A DNA stretch of 64,000 nt. Origin: Rallus limicola. Taxonomy: Eukaryota > Chordata > Aves > Gruiformes > Rallidae. Shown here piece by piece: positions 26,376 through 37,100 of this stretch. Numbering within the stretch: the stretch's first letter is position 1; the number at the start of each line of letters is the position of its first letter. The DNA is taken from positions 8,855,001-8,919,000 of the forward strand of contig JAKCOZ010000020.1 of NCBI GenBank assembly GCA_022605955.1, in the 5' to 3' direction. Made by a program: the position numbers and the translations under genes. The notes under the pieces are model-generated. The model searched no databases, was not told where the DNA came from, and saw only the letters and a program-made list of their open reading frames with translations.

Positions 26376-27250
26376 GAAGTAGGATGTAAATGGCTGTTTT
26401 GTAAACCACAGATATTTATTAAATATGCATTCTGGAGTTTTTTCTTAAAATAAAAGCAGTCATAATTTTAAAACCACTCTAAAACAGTGTCTTGACAACA
26501 GAAGCCTGTCATGAGGAATTAAAAATCAGAAACTACTTTTGTTTTTTGAGGGTGGCTTGCAAAGATTTGAACCAATTTCAGCAAGTGTATGTGTTCATAT
26601 AAAAATATATATCTGTGTAAGTTACTACCCTCTTATTAGGTGTGTTGGTCCAGTCAAACACAGAGATGACAGGTCTTTGAATTTTTTAAAAATTATTATT
26701 AAAATATTATATTTATCTTCCATAACTGTATCTGGGATCCTCAAAGCCAGGAGTGAAATACCAGGAGATTCTCAGGTCCTGAATGAAACTGCATATGGAA
26801 GTAAACAAAAATGTTTACCATGGTTCACTGCTATCATGCTGTGATTAAACCATTGGCCTATCATGATAATGCTTTGTCTGGTGTTGATTGCAAATTGGTA
26901 TGATGCTGAAAGATGAAAGAGGAAACCCTGTATTTTAAGTGTATCAATAGAAGCTAATCTAGTTCTCTCTTTCCAGGAGAGGAAAAGCAAATTATTAAGT
27001 ATTTGAGTCAATTAGGACTGCAGCTGTTTGTTAACCCTTTAGAAGTTAAAGTTACTTATGTAACCTGTTTTCAATAATTATCTAGAAATTGTGTTTAACT
27101 GCTATACTGAGCTCTGGGTCTTAGTCTATGAACTGCTTGGTCCGTATGGAATGGAGTATGGATCTATGCTGATTGATTCGTTTGAACTGCTTTTGGAGGG
27201 GTAGCGCTGTAGTTGTGCTGCCTGGAGCTATGAAGTGGTGTTTGGAGGAA
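26376..27250. other. Intergenic DNA upstream of CpG island
   Basis: AT-rich sequence with no gene or repeat family recognised. Base composition changes abruptly to CpG-rich at about 27250. Confidence 0.6.
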
Positions 27251-28109
27251 AAAGGGGCGCCTTTAGCTTGCTTGTGTCTCCGGGGCGGGGGAAGCGGTGA
27301 CAGCCCTTCCCTCGCCTCTGACCAAAGGCAGTGACTGCTGCAGCCCTTTGCTTCTGGGGTACGAGCCGTGGGTTATCAAATCTCACACGATCCCACCGCC
27401 GTCAGGGGCCAGGCTGGGCCTGGCGGGCTCTCGGCGTGGCCCCGGGCCGTCAGGAACCCAGCCTGGTTCGTGCTGGACCCCGCCACGGGGTTCGGCCCCG
27501 CCGCACGCCGCTGGGGCCGGTTCCCGGTGCGAGGAAGGGTCTGCGGCAGGGGCTGGGCGCTGTCTCCGAGGACGCGCCTGGGGAGGGGGCCTCGGTCTGG
27601 GCGCGGTGGAACCGAAGGCCGCGCCCCGAAAGCCGGGCGGGTCACGGAGCGTGGGCGCCGCGGGAAAGGCGCCGTCAGTCTCCTCTCAGCTTCTCCGAGG
27701 CCGCCTTTAAGGACCTCCTTCGGCGCTGCTCCTTGCTGCGCGGGTTCCTCCCTCGGTCGGGTTGCCCTGGTGACAGCGCAATGGCGGCGGCGCTGTAACG
27801 GGCTCGAGGCGTCCCCGGGGCCGAGCGCCCGCGGCGACGGCGGCTTCCCCTGGCGCCAGACAAAGGAGCCCGCCCTCCGCCGGGCGCGGCTCCCCCCGGT
27901 CGTATTCGGCCGCGCCCTCCTGCCGACCCGGTCCCGCCCCTGTCTCCCTCTCATTGGCCTAGCATAGTGAGGGCCTACGCCTTTCGTCTTTCTATTGGCA
28001 GAGCGGTTGTAACATGCCAGGGAATCCATCAATGGCTACCGAGATTTCAAATATGTGACAGAAGAGCCTGGGAACGCGATTGGCTTGCAGAGAGCGGGGT
28101 CTCGCCTAC

Positions 28110-28252
28110 AGGGACTGGAGCGGCTCGGAGCAGGCGTTTAAAGATGGCGGCAGCGGCACGGAGTAGGGGGCGGTTTTCGTGAAGCGGCCCAGGTTGCCTT
28201 CCCCCCGCCCCCAACTCGCGGAGGAGCGGCAGGGGCACCGGGCATGGCTCAG
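28110..28252 (+). other. DGCR8: Candidate non-coding exon 1 of DGCR8
   Basis: Inferred 5' UTR exon. It would begin near the YY1 element and end at CAG|GTGGGT (donor GT at 28253-28254). A competing donor, GAG|GTAAAC, lies at 28477. Human DGCR8 also starts with a non-coding exon and has its ATG in exon 2. Exact ends are uncertain without transcript data. Confidence 0.35.
28141..28151 (+). promoter_or_regulatory. YY1-type element (AAGATGGCGGC)
   Basis: Exact AAnATGGCGGC consensus, which in vertebrate TATA-less promoters usually sits just downstream of the start site. It lies 58 bases after the last ATTGG box and before the best candidate exon 1 donor. Confidence 0.6.
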
Positions 28253-28770
28253 GTGGGTGCTGGCCCCGCAGGGTGACGGGGAGGGCGCGCATGAGCGGGC
28301 CTGCGCGGCCCAATCGCCGCTGTGCGGGCAGTAACCCCTCCGTCCCCACAGGCCGCTCCGCCTGTGCGGGCCGCCCGGCCTGCCGTGCTCCTCGCCGCCT
28401 CTTTCGCGCGGCCTCCCGCCTCCGGGCCCACGCCGCAGGGAGGGAGCTGTGAGGCGCCTTTCCCTGAGCAGTGGAGGTAAACGCACCGGCATCCCGCCGC
28501 TGGAGCGGGCTTGAGCTGCCCTCCCCGGCGGGTGTTGCCGTGCGGCGCCTCGCCCCCGGCTGGAGCGTCCTTCCCCCGGCGCGGGTGGTGTGTTTTGTTC
28601 AGGGTTTCTTGGGGGGTGGAGGGGGTATTTTGTTTCCGCCTGCCTCCAGCCAGCTCCTTTGCTGTAGAACTCCATTCAGAGAGGGAGAGTAGCAATCTGT
28701 AGAAAGAAAGGAGATGAAGCGCCATATCGCGCCGTTCTCAGCACACCGTCTTGTCAGTGGGGTGACGGTG

Positions 28771-31700
28771 AGCATCAGCTCTGGCGTGAGTTTCTACGCT
28801 GCGTCGTGTCTCACGATACGTGTGTGTGTGTCGTAGGGTAAAGGGAGGATCTCCGCTGGACGCATCCGTTTATACACGGGAGAAGAGCGTGTCTCGCCTC
28901 CTGTGCCAAGCTAGGAAGAAAAGGCAGCCCTTCACCAACGAGTGTGTGAACGCCCAGGCACTTGTTTTAGTTCTGGTACGTTGGGACGGTGGAGATACGG
29001 TGGAGTGTCTGTCCATAGCTCTCAAGCTCCTTCTTTGTGTGTTTTTTCTATTAATAGTGAAGTACAGTTATATCTTCCTCTAATTATCTCATCTATTCTC
29101 TAAAATGTTTATTCTTGTAGCTTTCTTAACTGTTTCTTTTTTTGCTGGGAAAACAAAATGCTTTCTTTTGCACCTCTGTTCCTTATGCTTCAGGCTTTAT
29201 CTATGAGGTCCACCTGCCTGCTGAGAGGGTGGGACGCCCCAACATCCAGGCCTCTAAACTAGGATTGAGGGCTTGCTGGGCAAATGCATTTGGTTTCTTT
29301 ACTCCCTTAGGTTGTTAGTTACAGACGTTGGAGTTAGATCTTTATTTTTTCTTTTATAACATAATTTTTATCCCTTCTGTTTAGGTAACTAACTTAAGGA
29401 TTCCTGTTTTTTAATCCTGAATGAGGAGCTAGGTCACTAGTTCTTTTGGATAACTCCTTTTGAGTGCCACAAGTATTTTGCTTTCTTTTGAGGTTAAGAG
29501 GAGCTGGTTCCTTTTGGTTTGGTTTTCTTTACAAGTAAGCTAATTGTGATGTGACAGTAAGAATATTTTTCTTCTTCCTAGGCTCTGACTTGCAGATTTT
29601 TAAAAAAATTGCTTTACACAATTAATTGGGAAAAAAAAAAAGACAACCTTGCCAGAAAACTGGTCAGGCTATAAAAGCAGCAAGTGCTTTGCTGTTTCTG
29701 AGGCTGCTTTTCAAAAATTATGTCCTCTGTTCATTCTGAAATAGGATATAGTTTTCTGAAGTAGAGGAGTTCTTTAGCCTTGTGTGTATTTGCTGCTGAT
29801 GATGTTGTGGTTGCTCCCCAACTGCACTTTTGGTAAACTTAGTGACTTCCACAAAGTGATTCCTTCAGAATTTTTCTATTCTAAAGCTGATAATGAGGAT
29901 AGACAAGAGTTCCTGTATGGAGGGGTTAACTTACAGAATGTTTTTCTTTTGAGACTTCCTGTTCTGATTTTTAAACAAAATAAATTCAGCATCCTTGCTT
30001 TTGAGGTTTTCCAGCAGTTGATAATAAATTCGATTAAATTACTTTTAGGACTGTGTGTCAAGGAGTACAGTAGTTATATAGGTATAATAATAAGAAGGTA
30101 GATGATTATGAACAAGGAATTCCTTTGACAAGGGTTAAAGGTGAGTGGATCTTCAAGTATGATCAATCCCTCATAAATTCTGCTCAGCAGAGTTGCCATT
30201 TGGAGCATGAGGTTGATGAGGACGATCATCAGGCCTTTGTATTTGCATAGCAAATAAGGAGAGTTTGTTTTGAGCTGCTCTTCCTTCTGGGGTCCACTGA
30301 ATGTGACGTAAACAGTTTCTGACAACCTGTTTTCTTTTTTAAAGTGATTTTCAAAGAGACAATCTGTGGTATATAGTTCCTTGTTACTCATTGCAGCTAC
30401 AGGTATTCTTGTAGAAAATACTTTCTTTAGAGAACTCAAGTGTAAGACTTGATGTGCCGTGTAGTGAAGGGAGTTCCTCTTTGAGTTTGAGCAGTGCTGG
30501 TTACAAATGTCAAGATTCTGTTTTTGTCCTGTCTGGAAAAGAGATACCCTTTTCTCTGTATAAGTCCACATCCACCATCCCTGCCCTGTTCTAATTGTGG
30601 GAATAGGCAGTGGTACTTATTAAATAAAGAAGTATCTGGGGTTGGTTTTGGGGTTTTTTTTTCTGCCTTCAGAGAACATCTGTAAGGCAGCCAAGTCAAG
30701 ACACTGCTTTTGTTGGGACTTGTGCAGTTTGCTACATCACATTTAACTGTCCACCATGTATTTGTTTCTCTGACTTAACTTTGTGACATGAAACTTTTTC
30801 AAATGGTCTGCTAAAATAAGAGCAAACAGTTGTGAAACTTTCATGTATTGGTGATTGTAGAATGTGACCTGTGCATTCGTATTTCTAGCAGTTCATCCAG
30901 AGTTCCTTCAGTGTTTTGTACTGGCTGTTGCAGCTGTCGATGGTGTTCCATGTATTTTTAAGGAGTCCTTATGGAAACTGTCGATGGAACTTGGTGGAGA
31001 CTTGGAGAATAAACTCTGTTCTTCCAGGGCGAATTAATTAAGGATGGCAATAGGCAAGCTAATTTATGTTGTCTTTTGATATTACATAACCTAGTATGCT
31101 AAGTCTGTTTCTATGTGTGGTGTTTCGGGTTCCCTTGATCTAAGGTCTGTTTGGCTGTTTTTAACCTACAGGTTCATCTACCTTTTAGGCTTCATTTTTC
31201 TTTTAAAATAACTGATATCTAAGGGAAAATCTTTATTTGTTTTGTTGGGGGGGTGGTTCCACCCTCTGATATATAAAGGGTGTATTGTAACATCAGTTGG
31301 CAGGAAAGCAGATGGGAATTGGACCAGTGTTACTCTACTTCTCCCTGATGCTTTGTAGTTTATAGGAGCGTATTGTAGCCCACTGTAACTGTAGAACTGA
31401 CAGCCTCTGTTATCTTACCCTAGGGATGTGGCAGGTTTATGGCTAAAAATGCAAAAGCAAGTTTAAACTCATCTTGGCCTGGTACTTTTTCTGACCACAG
31501 TGTGTGTACTGATAGTAGACGATCCCTGGTGGTGATTTGATACTCTGTTCGTTATTTGAAGTCCAACAAGAATTCCATTGTTAATAGCAGTTGAATATAG
31601 TAATGAGACATCTTTTCTGCAGAGAGTGGGGGTGTAGTATCAGCAAACTGCCAAAGCTAGGCAGGTAAAGATTCATTTCTTCTGTTTTGACATTGGTGTT

Positions 31701-33827
31701 GTTAAAACACTTGAGCGTAGGAGCAGGATGTATCAGGGATGTGGAAACTGCTTTAATGATCATGTCTTATGACTTGTCAAAAATAGTATTTCTAATGGGA
31801 CCAGGTAGCTCCTTGATCATATGGGAAGTTAGCACTCTTTCAAATTCTAGAATACCAATTTCAGTATTTCATTTCTGTGGTAAATCACTTCTGTTTGCTT
31901 CTTTCATGAGTATTCTAAAGAGCCAAAGGTAGAAGAATTAATTACGTAGGCATTTAGTTCCCAGGAGTTACTGAACTTGTACTGTGACTTTTGGTTCTTT
32001 TGTTTAGAATTAACCAGAAGAATTTATTGTGAAGAACTTAGTAATTTGTCATTCACCTTTTTTAATCTGAAGATGAGGTTATTAGACAAATACATTTCTG
32101 TAACTGTTTTATATAATGCTAGGTGTACAAAACCTGTTGCTCAGGTGATTGCATGCTCATATTTTAGGATGGAATGGATTTAAGTATATAGAACTTACTG
32201 TCTTGCTAGTGAGTGAACTGCCTTTCATTCTGGAAGGTAATGATAAGATCAAGTTATCTTAGTGCTTTTATCAAAATGGAGTAATTTTCCATAGTGATTC
32301 TACAATACATGTCAAGTCCAGTGTCTTGACTGTTAATTTTGAGTATGTTAAAAAAAAAAAAAAAAAAGGCAAAAAAGCCAATCCAAACCAGAAAATGAGC
32401 ACAAGATGTGAAATGTTCTGTTGCCCCAACACAACTTACTTTATTGCCAAATGACTAAAATAAGAGTCCTCTGTTGTGTATTTTGCTTTCTTCCAGCTTC
32501 CAGGTAGGTAGCTTCCATATGCTGTTGAATTTTAATTGTTTCCATTATAATTCCCAGCTTTCTGTCTTGCCCTGTTAGTGTTTGGATTTCGCTGTTGATT
32601 TGTTCTGTCTGGGCTGGTGTAGAGATACATAAGCAAATTTTATTTGGCTTCTCTAAGTCCCTCATTACAACTCAGGCTTTCACACCTGTTGCCTTCAAAT
32701 GTTATAGAATGTGGTGAGCTGAGAACTTGGAGCTTTTCTTTATAGAATGCTTGGGTAGGCTTTCCCTACTACCTAGAAATACTTTGAACAGAGCAGGTTC
32801 AGCTACCTGGCTGTCTTGGGCAGGGTAACACTGCTTTGTTTCTAGCTGGTAGGAGGATTAAACCCATTTTGGGCTAGTACAGAGGGACTTGGAGAAACCA
32901 AAATATCAGGTAAGAAATGACGCTTCTTTTCCTCAAGTGCTTTTAGCCCTGGAAAGGTGACAGAAGTATAACTGAAGAAGCCATCATAGGCATGGTAGAA
33001 AGCATCTATTTAATGTAAAAAAGGAGAAAAAAGGGTGTGGGATGGCTTTCCCCCCCCATCCATTCCCTGTAAAATTTCCTATAGCAATTTAGTATTTTGT
33101 CAGGTTAAATTACCTATGATGTTGGCTTTGAAATGCCTTCTGGAATCAATTTGACCTTTAATGCTGTGTATGTAAACCTGAATGCTTCAGACATAACAAA
33201 TATATAGTACAGTAATAGCATGGCATGTAAGATCAAATGTCTTATACCTGGTGTTTGAGGCAGTAATTTTGTGTGAATTCTTAGTGAGTTATGCGATTCC
33301 ATGTTAAAACTTCTAGTGAGATTTCAAAGACACCTAGTAACATTCAAAAAGCTTTGTGTCTTGTAAGTCCATAGTTGTTAAAAATCTTGTTGGTTTTGCA
33401 GATTGTCTTTAACTGTAAGCTAATTATCATTTCTGGTCTGGGGGTAAGTATGGTTTGAATACCAGGTTATATTAAATAGGAGTATGCCCCTCCACATGCA
33501 CAGTTTTTATTCTGATCCCTGCAAGTGCCCTACTTAATGCCCTGCTAACCAGGCAGAGTGAGTCAACAAATTATCCAGGCAACTATGTTAGTAAATTCTT
33601 GTGCTGCTGTACAGATTCAGCAGTAAAACCAATCTTAATTTCACCCTCCTTCAAAGTGATATTCAGAGAGCCTGCTTTTTAACTGTAAAAAATGTTATTC
33701 TTCTACGTGAAACTTGTACTGGAAGGGGTGAGTTATGAATTTGCTTTTTGCCTGGGATACTGTTTCTGGGGTTTTTTACTGTGACAAAGATCTTTCTTCT
33801 TTTTTTTTTTTTTCTTTCTTCTTCTAG
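28771..33827 (+). other. DGCR8: DGCR8 intron 1 (probable)
   Basis: About 5 kb between the CpG island and the acceptor at 33826-33827, which has a long T/C tract before CTTCTAG. No repeats of a known family, RNA genes or convincing coding segments seen. A poly-A stretch lies near 32351-32368. Confidence 0.5.
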
Positions 33828-34103
33828 GTTGAAAGAAAGGGAGACCTGCTTTTCCGATGAAGGTGCAGTCTTAGTCTTCAGCTATTTAAGCTGAATGCAT
33901 TGTGATTTCCAATAATTGAGACAGTGATTCTGAAAGCTGTCTACATTAATGAAAAGAACAATGTAGTCAGCTTAACTGAATCATCAGTGTTGCATATTGA
34001 ATAGAGCATGATAAACCAATCTTGATGGACTTATGCATGTTAGGAATATAGATATAAACATTGATTAAAGCATTGTGTTTTTTTAAAAACAGTAGTTTAA
34101 AAA
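33828..34103 (+). other. DGCR8: DGCR8 exon 2, 5' UTR portion
   Basis: Runs from the acceptor CTTCTAG at 33821-33827 to the base before the ATG. It contains the mir-3618-like hairpin. Stops occur in the DGCR8 frame just before the ATG. Confidence 0.8.
33921..33992 (+). ncRNA. MIR3618: mir-3618-like hairpin in DGCR8 5' UTR
   Basis: The 22 nt at 33938-33959 match human miR-3618 as I recall it, with one change near the 3' end. The flanks fold back: 'aagctgtctacatt' (33934-33947) pairs with 'aatgtagtcagctt' (33959-33972) with one mismatch, and pairing resumes further out ('cagtgattctg' with 'tgaatcatcagtg'). In mammals this hairpin in DGCR8 mRNA is cut by Microprocessor to lower DGCR8 levels; the main role is control of the mRNA, with little mature miRNA made. 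Folding was done by eye. Confidence 0.85.
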
Positions 34104-37100
34104 ATGGAGAAATATGAAAATGTACCACCCCTCCCTAAAGAACCTGCAAGAGAGATGAATGTGGAGAATCACACTTGTCCCCCACCTCTGCCGCCTAATG
34201 AACAGCCTCCACCACCTCCCCTGCAAACGTCCAGTGACGCAGAGGTAATGGACGTTGGCTCTGGTGGTGATGGACAGTCAGATACCCCTGCTGGGGACAC
34301 GCACAGTATCTGCAGAACACAGCTTCTCACAAAGGGATCTGCCTGCTACAAAAGTCGTCTTATAATAGACCCTAACAATAGTGACCAAAGCCCAAGAACT
34401 GCTCGTCATGCACCTTCAGTTCGAAAGTTCACCCCAGATCTTAAGTTACTTAAAGATGTAAAGATTAGCGTTAGCTTTACAGAAAGCTGCAAAAGCAAAG
34501 ATAGGAAAGTTCTGTACACTGGAGTTGAGCAGGATTACAAGGCAGATACAGATTTTGGTATTAATAATGTCAATGGGGATTTGCATGTTTGTCCTTTCGG
34601 TGGTAGTAATGGTAAAGCTGTAGGAATAGGGGGTGAAAATGATGACAAGAAGGATGATGAAAATGATATTGATCAGGAAAAGAGAGTGGAATATGCAGTT
34701 CTGGATGAGCTAGAAGATTTTACCGACAATTTGATGGAAATAGATGAAGAAGGAGGAGGGTTCACATCTAAAGCAATCGTTCAAAGAGATAAAGTGGATG
34801 AAGAAACCTTGAATTACTCATATGAGGTAAGTAAATCCAGAGGGTTTTGTCGGGTAAGAGGTTTCCAGGTGGCTGGAAAAAAATAAAGACATTCATTGAA
34901 ACAGTCTCTTCTACAAATGTGAAGTACTTAAATCAAGAAGGCAGAATTTTCAGTGACAGAACTTTGACGGAAAACTTGTAAATTGTGTTGGTTAAACTTG
35001 TGAATTGTGTGGCAGCTTCTGTAGTCTCATTTAAAATAACATTAAAAGGCTTCTTACGCAATCACAGCTCATTTTATCATTAGAAATACCAGTTGTCATT
35101 CATGAAAGATATTATTAATTTTTCAGTCTTAAGGGATCATTGGAAGTTTGTAATTTCAATATGGAAATACATAGAGAAAATAGACATTTTTCTTTGCAAG
35201 GGGAAAGGGAGGTTAGCAGACATAGAGGTATGGTGCCTGATGAAGTCTCTTTCAGGATGACTTTGATAATGATGTGGATGCTCTGCTGGAAGAGGGTCTT
35301 CGAGCACCCAAAACAAGGAGACTAGAAAATGAGAAATACGGTGGTGAAAGTGATCACCAGTCTGATGGAGAAACAAGTGTGCAGCCAATGATGACCAAAA
35401 TTAAAACTGTACTTAAAAGTAAGTTAATGTTCATTAAATTTTTAAATTTTTTAGGGGTGGCTTATGTCTGTCGAACAGAAGTATATCAGTAAGCAAAGTT
35501 TAGGATAGCAGTTCTTGGGAAACAGTTAATATGTTACTGAATTGTATTCTTTGCAGGATTCTTTCTCTAGGATATGATTTTTCACTTTCCTGAACAGTGA
35601 AGTTGATTTTTGGGGTGTCGTTCTGATCTTCATCTGTTGTATGTAATGAGAATGTATTTTAGTATATGGATTTATGAAAAATTAAGAATGCTACCTCACT
35701 ATTGGGGACATGAACAAGGATGATTTGTTCTTTGTCTCCAGTAATACTGTGAAGCTGCTGAAGATTGTGGTCATTGTGAACTTTCTACTTTGTGTAATCT
35801 GTTCTGGAATTTGCTCTATGTGAAGCCTTTATGCCTGCAATATGAGGAGGAAAAAAGCATTGGTTAAGTCAGTGACTTACATTTACTAAGTTTCATCGTG
35901 TTAATAGTGCAAACTACTAATAAAGGAGAGCTGAGACTGTGAACCAGTCCGGAAGAATGTAACTGAAAATAGTCTGAATTAGAATTAAAATTTGAATGTG
36001 CCCTAGAGAAGTATTGCACAGCTTCAGTATGAGAAACCAAGCAGTTTTCCCTCCAAACTTTTACACTAACACAGACAGGGCTGCCAAGAAGCTCCTAGCT
36101 AGGGTCAGTCTGGCCTCTGATTTCTGGTGTAGAGAGAGGAGTGAGTCCATTCTCTGATAACTGTAATAGAAAGGATTTGGTCCATGTGTTTCTTTTGGCT
36201 ATGCAATTCCTCAAGTTGGCTTATTGTACTCTAATTTCAGTCTTGTTTTCTGGATATAGTATTCATGATGGCAAAGGTAATTAAGTATAAAGGCTTGCAG
36301 ACTTGATCCTGGTTTCTATTGTGCTTATGCTTACAAGTATAATAGGAGAGCCTTAACTTACAGCCTAAGACAGTGCTGGCTGGGTCTGTGGGTCTAGTGG
36401 TGTCTCAATGCAAATTTATTACTATGTGTCCAGTGCAAAAATCTGTAATAGAAAACTCAGTTGTTTCGAAGGCAAGTATGACTTTTTTGTTAAATATAGT
36501 GGTTCTTGTGATGATAGAAGTATGTAAAGAAAACTAAAAACTCACTGGTGAAGCAAATGGGTCAGTATAAAAATCAGTGCTACTGTTGCTCTTCAGTTGA
36601 AAATACAATGGAATCTGTAATTTTGCAGGATATAGCATGGATTAGAAGCATCTGCTGCTTTATCAAAGTAAAACAATCTTTCCACAAAACTGTTTTAGCC
36701 ATGTTTCAGTGTCATTTTATCCTTTAAGACAGAAGCACCAGTAAAAATAAAAACCTTGGTTCTTTTTCTGTTCCTCTAAGCAGTCTGTCTATCCAAGTTT
36801 AAAGTGATTCTTTGCTTTTAAGGTCGTGGCCGCCCTCCTACAGAACCTTTGCCAGATGGATGGATCATGACATTCCATAACTCAGGCATTCCTGTATATC
36901 TACACAGAGAATCTAGAGTTGTTACCTGGTCTAGACCTTATTTCTTGGGAACAGGAAGCATAAGGGTGAGAGCTGTCACTTACTTAAATACTTACTGAGA
37001 TTTTAAAATTAGATGTGTTCCTGCAAACAGTTGACTATTTTTCTACATTAGCAGGCTTCTTTCCAGTGTTAGAATTAAGATACTTGAAAAACAAACTGTT

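Larger units (their letters stand above)
27255..28770. promoter_or_regulatory. CpG island, probable DGCR8 promoter
   Basis: A GC- and CpG-dense block in an AT-rich background. It contains three inverted CCAAT boxes (ATTGG) at 27953-27957, 27994-27998 and 28079-28083, an AAGATGGCGGC YY1-type element at 28141-28151, and an NRF1-like GCGCATGAGC at 28287-28296. Position upstream of DGCR8 exon 2 and the plus-strand YY1 orientation suggest a housekeeping promoter firing rightwards near 28100-28145. Long open frames on both strands here arise from high GC and are not called as genes. Confidence 0.75.

Noticed and set aside
27297..28725. Several 100-218-codon frames on both strands near the DGCR8 promoter
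   Set aside because: Same GC artefact. Six-way overlap and no domain or conserved motif.
30074..30571. 165-codon minus-strand frame in DGCR8 intron 1
   Set aside because: No recognisable motif and no splice context. Its length is possible by chance in a 64-kb window.
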